Assembly (NCBI GenBank): GCA_963735055.1
Contig: CAVTJN010000004.1
Location: 620,001 to 684,000, forward strand
Direction of reading: 5' to 3'
Length of the DNA stretch: 64,000 nucleotides
Source: JBBITI01 sp963735055
Lineage (GTDB): Bacteria; Chloroflexota; Dehalococcoidia; Dehalococcoidales; UBA2162
The notes below the pieces were generated by a model that saw only the letters and a list, made by a program, of their open reading frames with translations, did no database searches and was not told the origin of the DNA. This document shows, in pieces, positions 27,257 to 37,415 of the stretch; the stretch's first letter is position 1; every line of letters starts with the position of its first letter. A program made the translations under genes and the position numbers.

Positions 27257-27285
27257 ATATTATCACAGCTACGTAGTCTTGGCAA
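27257..27285 (-). promoter_or_regulatory. Promoter of rpmB
   Basis: Minus strand: TTGCCA (27285-27280), 17-base spacer, TAATAT (27262-27257), leader of about 42 bases. Confidence 0.6.
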
Positions 27286-27337
27286 GGAACTGGACAACCG
27301 CCGCTTCCCTTGAGTCGTTAATTCAAAGCCTCGAATT

Positions 27338-28969
27338 ATGAAACCAGCAACTTCGATCAGCGGACAGGAACTCAGGGAGATGCTCGCTACGGCCACGAAC
27401 TGGCTTGAGAAGAGCGCTCCCGATATTGACGCCCTGAACGTCTTCCCGGTACCCGACGGAGACACCGGGACCAACATGCTGCTGACCATGCGCTCAAGCG
27501 TGGAGGGAGCCTACCAGATAGCGAATCCCACCGTATCGTCGGTGGCCCAGGCGGTCGCCCACGGGGCGCTGATGGGGGCGAGGGGCAACAGCGGCGTCAT
27601 CCTTTCCCAGATATGGCGCGGGTTTGCCCAGGAGCTTAAGGGGAAGAAGGTGCTCGGGGGACGAGAGTTCGCGGACGCTCTTCGCCGGGCGTCCCAGACG
27701 GCCTACGAAGGCATCAGCAATCCGGCCGAGGGCACCATTCTTACCGTAGTCAAGGACGCCGCCGCTGCCGCCCAGGAAGCGGCCGAGGAGCATGAGGATC
27801 CGATCGCCGTTCTCGAGGCGTCGGTAACCGCCGCTGCGGAATCGGTGGCCAACACGCCAAACTTGCTGCCTATCCTGAAGCAGTCAGGGGTGGTCGATGC
27901 CGGCGGACAGGGGTTGCTGACCATCCTCGATGGCGCCCTCCGCTATCTGCGTGGCGAAGCCGAGCAGATGCAGTTCAGAAAGCCCCAAATCATCGCCAGC
28001 GCCATCGCCTTGACTCCACGCCGGTCTCGGGCGGCGGTGGTTGATGAAGTGCCCTTCGGCTATTGCACCGAATTCCTGCTGAAAGGGGAGGACCTCGACC
28101 CCGACGCCATCCGCACCAGGCTGCAGAAGAAGGGCCAGTCCCTGATCACGGTCGGGGATGAGACGACGGTAAGAGTCCACGTCCACACATTGGACCCGGG
28201 CAACGTCGTTCGTTACGCTACTTCCCTGGGGACCATGCACCAGGTGAGTATCCGGAATATGGATGAACAATACCAGGATTTCCTGCAGATGCAGAAGCAA
28301 CGCGTCCCTGATGCGGACGTCGCCACGGTGGCTATCGTGGCCGGCGACGGTCTGGGCGAGGTGTTTGCCAGCCTGGGCGCCACGGGGATTGTCCCGGGCG
28401 GCCAGACGATGAACCCGAGCACCAAAGAAATCCTCCAGGCCGTGAAGAAGGTCGGATCAGACAAGGTAATCATCCTGCCCAACAACAAGAACGTGGTGCT
28501 CACGGCCACCCAGGTGAAGAAGCTCACCGACAAACGGGTCGAGATCGTTCCTTCCCTCACCGTCCCCCAGGGGGTTGCGGCCTTGCTGGCGTTCGACTAC
28601 GAAGCGGACTTTGATACCAGCGTGCGGCTGATGAAGGAAGCGCTGGGCAAAGTGAGGACGATCGAAATCACCCAGGCGGTCAGGCCGGCCAAATTGAACG
28701 GCCTCAAGATAAAACGAAAGCAGGCGATCGGGCTGCTCGACGACGAGTTGCTGGCCGCCGGCGCCAACCCCGAAGACGTCCTGCACAAGATGCTCGCCAA
28801 GATCCGTATCGCCGATAACGGGATCGCAACCATCTACTTCGGGCAGGAGATACAACAAGCCGATGCCGAACAGGTTGGGGAGAACGTTCGCCTGAAATAC
28901 CCCAAGTTACAGGTCGAGGTTGTGCGCGGCGGCCAGCCTCACTATTCCTACATCGTCTCCGTCGAATAG
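27338..28969 (+). CDS. DAK2 domain fatty acid kinase subunit A-like (YloV/FakA)
   Basis: Resembles FakA, the ATP-binding subunit that phosphorylates fatty acids held by a DegV-type FakB protein. 543 residues: an N-terminal DhaL domain with NVFPVPDGDTGTNML (nucleotide and Mg-binding Asp residues) and GARGNSGVILSQI, a middle domain containing GYCTEFLL, and a C-terminal DAK1-like/DegV-like domain with PNNKNV. A degV gene follows 60 bases downstream, the expected partner. No SD is visible before ATG 27338. The rpmB gene is divergent. Confidence 0.88.
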   Translation: MKPATSISGQELREMLATATNWLEKSAPDIDALNVFPVPDGDTGTNMLLTMRSSVEGAYQIANPTVSSVAQAVAHGALMGARGNSGVILSQIWRGFAQELKGKKVLGGREFADALRRASQTAYEGISNPAEGTILTVVKDAAAAAQEAAEEHEDPIAVLEASVTAAAESVANTPNLLPILKQSGVVDAGGQGLLTILDGALRYLRGEAEQMQFRKPQIIASAIALTPRRSRAAVVDEVPFGYCTEFLLKGEDLDPDAIRTRLQKKGQSLITVGDETTVRVHVHTLDPGNVVRYATSLGTMHQVSIRNMDEQYQDFLQMQKQRVPDADVATVAIVAGDGLGEVFASLGATGIVPGGQTMNPSTKEILQAVKKVGSDKVIILPNNKNVVLTATQVKKLTDKRVEIVPSLTVPQGVAALLAFDYEADFDTSVRLMKEALGKVRTIEITQAVRPAKLNGLKIKRKQAIGLLDDELLAAGANPEDVLHKMLAKIRIADNGIATIYFGQEIQQADAEQVGENVRLKYPKLQVEVVRGGQPHYSYIVSVE

Positions 28970-29029
28970 TGCCCTCGGAGATGATCCCGATCGGACCGGG
29001 AATTCGAAGTGCCAAGCGGGAGGGAGTTT

Positions 29030-29878
29030 GTGACCACCAGGATCGTTACTGACAGCCTATCTGACATTACCGGCGAAATGGCCGATCGCCTCGGTGTGAC
29101 CGTAGTCCCACTCACCGTGCTGTTCGGCCACCAGGCATTTCTCGACCGGGTGACCATCACCACGGACGAGTTTTATGAAAGACTGGTCCGCGGTCCCATC
29201 TGGCCCACCACCACCCAGCCCACCCCCGCCGCTTTTGCCGAGGTCTACGAGCGGCTTGCCAAGACCACCGATGAGATACTGGTAGTCCTGGTCTCGAGCA
29301 AAATGAGTGGCACGTACCAGTCAGCGATGGGCGCCAAGGCGATGATAAAGAAGGACTGCCATATCGAGGTCATCGATTCCGAGACGGTGGCCATGGGTAT
29401 TGGACTCATTGTGGCCGCCGCCTCCAGAGAAGCCAAGAAGGGCGTCAAACTTAAGGAGTTGGCGGACTTCGTCCGCCGCGCCAAGGCACGTTCTCATTTC
29501 ATAGCTTATTTCGACACCCTCAAGTACCTGGCCAAGGGAGGCCGTATCGGGAAGGCCCAGGGATTACTCGGTTCCATGCTCTCCGTTAAACCACTGCTCA
29601 CTGTCCGGGAAGGCGAAATGGCCCCGGTTACCAGGGTCCGTTCGCTCGGAGCGGGCATGGATTACCTCTACAATTTTGTGGCCGCCTACGGGGACCACAT
29701 CGAGGCCGTCGCCGTTGAGCACACCACGGCTTCCGATGAAGCCGACAAGCTCACCGAACGTGTGAGCGCGATCGTCGCCAAAGATAAGATCGTGCGTTCT
29801 ACGGTGAGTCCTGTGCTCGGCACCTACGGCGGGCCGGGCGCTGTCGCCGTCACCGTCCTCGAAGCCGAGAGTAAGTGA
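29030..29878 (+). CDS. DegV family fatty-acid-binding protein (FakB-like)
   Basis: A DegV-fold lipid carrier of about 282 residues. Seen: IVTDSLSDITGEMADRLGVTVVPL at the N-terminus, TTTQPTPAAF, VLVSSKMSGTYQSA with the conserved Ser/Thr fatty-acid site, and IAYFDTLKYLAKGGRIGKAQGLLGSMLSVKPLL. Start: GTG 29030, four bases after GGGAGGGA, is preferred over ATG-less upstream codons. With the FakA-like protein it would activate exogenous fatty acids to acyl-phosphates. recG starts 3 bases after its stop. Confidence 0.9.
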   Translation: MTTRIVTDSLSDITGEMADRLGVTVVPLTVLFGHQAFLDRVTITTDEFYERLVRGPIWPTTTQPTPAAFAEVYERLAKTTDEILVVLVSSKMSGTYQSAMGAKAMIKKDCHIEVIDSETVAMGIGLIVAAASREAKKGVKLKELADFVRRAKARSHFIAYFDTLKYLAKGGRIGKAQGLLGSMLSVKPLLTVREGEMAPVTRVRSLGAGMDYLYNFVAAYGDHIEAVAVEHTTASDEADKLTERVSAIVAKDKIVRSTVSPVLGTYGGPGAVAVTVLEAESK

Positions 29879-29881
29879 GCC

Positions 29882-32416
29882 GTGCCGCTGGATGCCGAGT
29901 CCGTTCGCAAAGCGCTTGAACTGGAAGCCCGCAAAGGCTATCACGATTCGGCCGTAATCGGCGGCCTCGATAGGCTACTCTCGAAATGGGCCACTCAGGC
30001 CCTCGGCCCGGTCGGCGATGCCCGTATCGGCAAGCGCCTCAGGCAATTGAGTAGTGCCGAAGGCGGTAAACACTACGCGTCGCTCCCCCTGGCGGACCGG
30101 CCGCAGTGGGTGGCTGGCGTTCTCGACTTACTGACGCAGGTTGAACAACCGGAAAGACAGCCCACCAAGCCTGCGGCGCCCCCCCCACCGGCCTCTACCC
30201 ACCGGCCGCCAGTCCGTGTTCTCCGGACGAAGCCGAAGACTCCCGCCCCTCCCCACCCGGACGCCGCCGGTGCAGCCGGGACCAGGACGAAGGCTTCACC
30301 GCAGGAAATCGACGCGTCCATCATTTCGCTCAAGGGTATCAGCACCAATATGGCCGCCCGGTTCCACCGCCTCGGCGTCACTACCATTCGGGATCTGCTC
30401 TACTTCTTCCCCCGCCGGCACCTTGACTACAGCCAGCGAAAGCCAATATCGATGCTCGCCGAGGGCAAGGAGGAAACCATCGTCGCCACCGTCTGGGAGG
30501 CCCGGGTGGTGAACGTCGGCCGGCGCCGCTCCACCGAGGCCATCGTTGGCGACGACACCGGCAACATGCGGGTCGTATGGTTCAACAACCCCTACGTGGC
30601 CCGGAGTCTCAAGGCCAACAGCATCATTGTCATCAGCGGGCGGGTGGGCCTTTTTCGGGGCCAGCACGTGTTCGAGTCCCCCGAGTGGGAGGTGGCAGAG
30701 AGCGAGACCATCCACACCGGCCGCTTGGTGCCCCTGTATCACCTCACCCGGGGACTTACCCCGCGCCTGACCCGGAAACTGATCAAGTCCGCGGTCGACT
30801 CATGGACGCTGCACCTGGCCGATTTCCTCCCGGTCGAGATCAGATCGCGCCGCGGCCTGATGCCACTCCCCCAGGCCATCAGCCAGGCCCACTTTCCCGA
30901 TGAACTGGCTTCCAAGGACAGCGCCCGGGTCCGCCTTGCTTTCGACGAGTTGTTCCTGCTCCAGTTGGGTGTATTGGGCAAGAAGTGGGCGTGGCAGGAA
31001 GGACAGCCCGGCCAGGCCATGGTCCTCGACCAAACCGCCCGGGACGCTCTGGCCCGGTTCACTGCCAGCTTGCCTTTCACGCTGACCAGTGCGCAGCAGA
31101 AGGCTCTCGGTGAGATCCGGGATGACCTCTTGACCCCCAGACCAATGTCACGTCTCTTACAGGGAGATGTCGGTAGCGGCAAGACCGTCGTAGCCACCGC
31201 GGCCCTCTTGGTAACCATCGCTAATGGCTTCCAGGGGGCGTTCATGGCCCCTACCGAGATCCTCGCTGAACAGCACTTCGCCACCCTCAAACAACTGCTA
31301 TCACGAAGCGGGCCCTGCCTTTCAGAAGAGGATTGGATATGCAGCTACGCCGGTCTGTTGCCCCGCCCGGTCACCATCGCCCTGCTGACCGGCGACATCA
31401 CCGCGTCGGCCCGGAGAGATGTCGGCCGCCGCATCGCCGGGGGCGAGATCGACATCGTCGTCGGTACCCATGCCATCATCCAGAAAGGAGTTACATTCCA
31501 CCGTTTGGGAATGGCCGTCGTTGACGAGCAGCACCGCTTTGGCGTAGGCCAGCGCTCGGCTCTCCGCCAGAAAGGGACCAGCCCCCACATACTGGTCATG
31601 ACCGCCACCCCCATCCCCCGCACCCTGGCCCTCACCCTGTACGGCGACCTGGATCTGTCAGTCATCGACCAGATGCCGGCCGGCCGGCAGATGATCAAGA
31701 CCCGGTGGCTCAAACCGGAGCAGCGGGACAGCGCCTATGCCTTCATCAAACGCGAGGTAGACAAAGGACGCCAGGCTTTCGTCATTTGTCCCCTGGTTGA
31801 GGAGTCTGACGCCATCCAGGCCCGGGCCGCGGTCGCCGAATACGAGCACCTGGCCACCGGCGTCTTTCCGGCGCTGCGCCTCGGACTGCTTCACGGCCGT
31901 ATGCCCGCCGCCGACAAGGACGAGGTGATGCACCGCTTTCGGAACGGCGGACTGCACATTCTGGTGGCCACGCCGGTGATCGAGGTAGGCATCGACGTCC
32001 CTAATGCCACGGTTATGATGGTCGAGAGCGCCGACCGGTTCGGCCTGTCGCAGCTTCACCAGTTCCGGGGCCGGGTGGGGCGGGGTCCCGAACAGAGCTA
32101 CTGCATGCTTCTCGCTGAAAACCCATCGCTGGTCGGCGTCCAACGGCTGGATATCATCGAACGCGTCTATGATGGCTTCAAACTGGCCGAGGAGGACCTG
32201 AGGCTGCGGGGACCGGGCGAATTCTTCGGGACCCGGCAAAGCGGCCTTCCTGATCTCCGGATGGCCAGGTTGTCCGATGTCGCCCTCCTCGAGGCCGCCC
32301 GCAGTGAAGCCACCGCTCTGTTCAGCAAAGACCCCGGCCTGAAGCGACCCGAACACGCGTCCTTGGTCAGGGAACTGACCCGCGTGTGGCCGGCATCGGC
32401 AGAGTGGAGTGTCTAG
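29882..32416 (+). CDS. recG: ATP-dependent DNA helicase RecG with N-terminal extension
   Basis: RecG regresses stalled forks and branch-migrates Holliday junctions. 844 residues, about 150 more than typical. Residues 1-90 are helical and unassigned, 95-145 are Pro/Ala-rich, then comes the wedge domain (ISTNMAARFHRLGVTTIRDLL). The helicase core shows Walker A GDVGSGKT at about 428-435, DEQH at 548-551 and TATPIPRTLALT. The end has the RecG-type FRGRVGRGPEQSYC and LRLRGPGEFFGTRQSGLPDL. It starts at GTG 29882, three bases after degV, so the two are likely coupled. Confidence 0.94.
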   Translation: MPLDAESVRKALELEARKGYHDSAVIGGLDRLLSKWATQALGPVGDARIGKRLRQLSSAEGGKHYASLPLADRPQWVAGVLDLLTQVEQPERQPTKPAAPPPPASTHRPPVRVLRTKPKTPAPPHPDAAGAAGTRTKASPQEIDASIISLKGISTNMAARFHRLGVTTIRDLLYFFPRRHLDYSQRKPISMLAEGKEETIVATVWEARVVNVGRRRSTEAIVGDDTGNMRVVWFNNPYVARSLKANSIIVISGRVGLFRGQHVFESPEWEVAESETIHTGRLVPLYHLTRGLTPRLTRKLIKSAVDSWTLHLADFLPVEIRSRRGLMPLPQAISQAHFPDELASKDSARVRLAFDELFLLQLGVLGKKWAWQEGQPGQAMVLDQTARDALARFTASLPFTLTSAQQKALGEIRDDLLTPRPMSRLLQGDVGSGKTVVATAALLVTIANGFQGAFMAPTEILAEQHFATLKQLLSRSGPCLSEEDWICSYAGLLPRPVTIALLTGDITASARRDVGRRIAGGEIDIVVGTHAIIQKGVTFHRLGMAVVDEQHRFGVGQRSALRQKGTSPHILVMTATPIPRTLALTLYGDLDLSVIDQMPAGRQMIKTRWLKPEQRDSAYAFIKREVDKGRQAFVICPLVEESDAIQARAAVAEYEHLATGVFPALRLGLLHGRMPAADKDEVMHRFRNGGLHILVATPVIEVGIDVPNATVMMVESADRFGLSQLHQFRGRVGRGPEQSYCMLLAENPSLVGVQRLDIIERVYDGFKLAEEDLRLRGPGEFFGTRQSGLPDLRMARLSDVALLEAARSEATALFSKDPGLKRPEHASLVRELTRVWPASAEWSV

Positions 32417-32429
32417 AACCACCCTCAAA

Positions 32430-32466
32430 CTTAGTATTGCATTATTAAGGTTCTTTATAGTATACT
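32430..32466 (+). promoter_or_regulatory. Promoter and candidate HspR operator of the dnaJ-hspR-clpC operon
   Basis: TTGCAT (32437-32442), 18-base spacer, TATACT (32461-32466). The -35 lies inside an imperfect 20-bp inverted repeat, CTTAGTATTGCATTATTAAG (32430-32449), with 16 of 20 positions symmetric. HspR in other bacteria binds inverted repeats starting CTTGAGT; only the CTT-A part is shared, so operator function is inference. Confidence 0.45.
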
Positions 32467-32499
32467 CTCTTATAATCAATTGTTACTCGGGTGGACAAG

Positions 32500-33489
32500 A
32501 TGGCCGGTAAAGACTATTACAGGACCTTGGGCGTGAAGCGCGACGCCAGCGATCAGGACATCAAACAGGCGTACCGCCGGCTGGCGCGCAAGCACCACCC
32601 GGACGTGAATCCCGGCGACAAGGGCGCCGAGGCCAGATTCAAAGAGATCAATGAGGCGTACGAGGTCATCTCCGACAAGCAGAAGCGCACCAAGTACGAC
32701 AAGTACGGCGATCAGTGGCAGCACGCCGACCAGTTCGCCGGGGCCGGCGCGGGCGCGGGACCCGGCGCCCAGCAAGGGCCATTCTGGCGGCCGGGAGCAC
32801 AGTCCCAGGAGTTCCGATTCGAGGAAGGCGATCTTGAGTCGATCTTCGGCGGCATGTTCGGCGGCTCCGGCGGGAGACGGCGCGCCCGCCCACGGGAAAG
32901 CCTGGACATCGATCTGCCCGTCGAGATAAGCTTCGAAGAAGCCTACAACGGCACGGCGCGGATCATAAGCCTGGAGAGTGAGGAGCCCTGCGCCACCTGC
33001 CATGGGACCGGCCGAATCCGCAACGTCGCCTGCTCGGTTTGCCAGGGCATGGGCGTGGTGCCCCGTATGAAGCGAATCGAAGTGCAGATACCGGCGGGGG
33101 TTAAGGATGGCTCCCGCGTGCGCGTGGCCGGCAAGGGCCGGCACGAACCGGGGGGCGCAACCGGTGACCTGTACGTGGTAACGTCGGTCAAGCCCAGCGG
33201 AACCTACGAGCGGAAGGACGACGATCTTTACACCGACGTTCCGATACCGCTGGCGGTGGCCATGCTGGGAGGGGAGGCCCATGTCACCACGCCCAGGGGC
33301 AGTCTGGCCTTGAAGGTACCACCGGAAACCCAGAATGGCGTTACTTTCCGGTTGGCCGGGCAGGGCATGCCTCACCTCGGCGACACGAAACGTGGCGATC
33401 TCCTGGCCAGGGTGAAGGTGATCCTGCCCGACAAGCTGTCCGCCGCCGAAAAGACATTGTTCGAACAACTGGCCCAGCTGAGGCCATAG
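32500..33489 (+). CDS. dnaJ: DnaJ-type co-chaperone with a reduced zinc-finger region
   Basis: A J-domain co-chaperone stimulating DnaK. About 329 residues: J domain with HPD in RLARKHHPDVNPG, a Gly/Ala-rich linker, and the DnaJ C-terminal substrate-binding domain. Between them are only two Cys pairs (CATCHGTG and CSVCQGMG) instead of the four CxxCxGxG motifs of standard DnaJ, placing it between DnaJ and CbpA. ATG 32500 is chosen with GGTGG five bases upstream; GTG 32491 is an alternative. First gene of the heat-shock operon. Confidence 0.9.
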   Translation: MAGKDYYRTLGVKRDASDQDIKQAYRRLARKHHPDVNPGDKGAEARFKEINEAYEVISDKQKRTKYDKYGDQWQHADQFAGAGAGAGPGAQQGPFWRPGAQSQEFRFEEGDLESIFGGMFGGSGGRRRARPRESLDIDLPVEISFEEAYNGTARIISLESEEPCATCHGTGRIRNVACSVCQGMGVVPRMKRIEVQIPAGVKDGSRVRVAGKGRHEPGGATGDLYVVTSVKPSGTYERKDDDLYTDVPIPLAVAMLGGEAHVTTPRGSLALKVPPETQNGVTFRLAGQGMPHLGDTKRGDLLARVKVILPDKLSAAEKTLFEQLAQLRP

Positions 33490-33510
33490 TAGTATTGAGA
33501 GTGTTGCTGA

Positions 33511-33825
33511 ATGGCGATGGAAGAAATAAGTAGCGAACCCCGGTACGTCATCAGTGTGGCCGCCCGGATGCTGGGCGTCCAGACCCACACGCTGCGTTAC
33601 TACGAGAGAATCGGGATACTGGAACCGTCCCGTTCGCGGGGCAATATCAGACTGTACTCCGAGAGCGACGTGGCCTACGTACGTCAGCTCAAGAAACTAA
33701 TGGACGAGCTCGGCGTAAACCTGGCTGGGGTTGAGGTCATCTTGCGCATGGCGGAACGCATCAGCAGCATGCAGAAGCGCATGGAAGCGTTGGAGGCGGA
33801 GATAAGGCAACTGCGGGGGCAGTAA
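33511..33825 (+). CDS. hspR: HspR-type MerR family repressor
   Basis: A DNA-binding repressor of heat-shock genes. 104 residues: a MerR winged helix (YVISVAARMLGVQTHTLRYYERIGIL, then SRGNIRLYSESDV), the HspR-characteristic VNLAGVEVILRM, and a C-terminal coiled coil. It lacks effector-binding and Cys residues of metal-sensing MerR proteins. Position between dnaJ and clpC matches HspR operons, where it acts with DnaK as feedback co-repressor. No dnaK or grpE is in the window. Confidence 0.88.
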   Translation: MAMEEISSEPRYVISVAARMLGVQTHTLRYYERIGILEPSRSRGNIRLYSESDVAYVRQLKKLMDELGVNLAGVEVILRMAERISSMQKRMEALEAEIRQLRGQ

Positions 33826-33890
33826 AGATCGGTCTGCGCCCCGGTTGCGCCCGGACTTAATTGCATGGTCTCGGTCAAGAGGAGTCGAAC

Positions 33891-34681
33891 ATGGTAGGTC
33901 TGGCAATACGGAATGAGGCGGGCGAAGTCGCGCGGCAGCTTTTCGGCGGCCGGAATCGACCCTGTGCCGACTTCACGAAGTGCCTGCTCGATTTCTACGA
34001 ACAGGCGGCCGACAAAGACTTCCTGGTGATCCACAATCCGGGGGGTTGGGGCAGTTCCCACCTCGACCACTGCCTCGAGTGGGAGAAGAGCATCGTCGAA
34101 GGCGTCGGGAGCACCATCAACCGGCTTGGATACAGCTCCGCTTTGACTCAGTATTTCCGGACCCGGGACAGCCGATGGGCCCATTTTCTGGACGGTATGG
34201 AGCAGGTACGCATCTTCTTCAAGGGACGGTACTCCAAGGCAAGGGTGCTTGCTGCCCAACTGGCCTTCATCATGCGGCATCTTGACCGCGTTAAAGTCAT
34301 CATGGTCGGTGTCAGCCAGGGCGCCGGCTTCAGCAACGCGGTAATGCGTCAACTGGGCGATGGGCACCGGGTCTACAGCATTGAGCTCGGGACCATGTTC
34401 ATCCAGGTACCCCGCCGCCTGTGCACCGATCACACGCTCGCTATCGACGGCAACGGCATCGAGCCCGATCCGTTCGTCCGTCGCGATTTGTGGGCCGGGG
34501 CAAGGGCATACGCCGTGGCCCCGCTGCGCTGGATGAAGTACCGCATGATCGGCAAGCCACGGAGGTTCACCCATTGCGTGGTCATGCCGGGACACGACTA
34601 TAACTGGGAATACCCGGGGGTAAGACACGAAATTGAGGGGTTTTTACGGGCCAGGTTCGGCAGCAACCTGGAGGAGCGCAA

Positions 34682-34685
<4 letters not shown>
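33891..34685 (+). CDS. Unknown protein with alpha/beta-hydrolase-like features, in heat-shock operon
   Basis: 264 residues, not recognised. ATG 33891 follows AGAGGAG. A strand-turn-helix VIMVGVSQGAGFSNAV at about 139-154 contains GVSQG, the GxSxG nucleophile elbow of alpha/beta hydrolases; an early LVIHNPGGWGSSHLDHC may form the oxyanion region, and HDYNWEYPGVRHEI near the end could supply the His. Not membrane-anchored. Its stop overlaps the clpC start by 4 bases (ATGA), so it is co-translated with an HSP100 ATPase under HspR. That suggests a role in proteostasis or stress, which is inference. Confidence 0.75.
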
Positions 34686-37133
<2,448 letters not shown>

Positions 37134-37185
37134 CCCACAGCCAGGTGCGATCAAGACGGCCCGGTTAATGACCCGGCGACACCGC

Positions 37186-37215
37186 GGGGGCGTCCTTCTC
37201 GGGAAGGACGCCCCC
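37186..37215 (+). terminator. Terminator of the heat-shock operon
   Basis: Arms GGGGGCGTCCTTC (37186-37198) and GAAGGACGCCCCC (37203-37215), 13 bp stem with a 4-base loop, followed by a pyrimidine-rich CTTCCTCTACT. Confidence 0.75.
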
Positions 37216-37231
37216 CTTCCTCTACTCCCAA

Positions 37232-37318
37232 CGTCATTCCCGACCTGATCGGGAATCCAGTTCCCACCATTTCAATACTCCCACCCCCTCAGGATTCCCG
37301 CGTGGGCGGGAAAGACGG
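37232..37318. repeat. Pair of inverted REP-like palindromic elements
   Basis: Copy A (37232-37260) starts CGTCATTCCCGA and ends TCGGGAATCCAG, itself a palindrome. Copy B (37290-37318) starts AGGATTCCCGC and ends GCGGGAAAGACG, the same element in the opposite orientation. They are separated by about 29 bases between the clpC terminator and the terminator of the surface-protein gene. The layout resembles REP doublets mobilised by RAYT transposases. No transposase is nearby. Confidence 0.6.
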
Positions 37319-37367
37319 GGGTGGCGGACTTGGACGGGGGCATCTGAGAAACCGGGTCAAAACAAAA

Positions 37368-37393
37368 GGGGGCCCTTCTTGCGAAGGGCCCCC
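37368..37393 (-). terminator. Terminator of the surface-protein gene
   Basis: Arms GGGGGCCCTTC and GAAGGGCCCCC (11 bp, 4-base loop), followed on the minus strand by TTTTGTTTT. Confidence 0.85.
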
Positions 37394-37415
37394 TCGGGTT
37401 CAAGTTAAGGATGAA

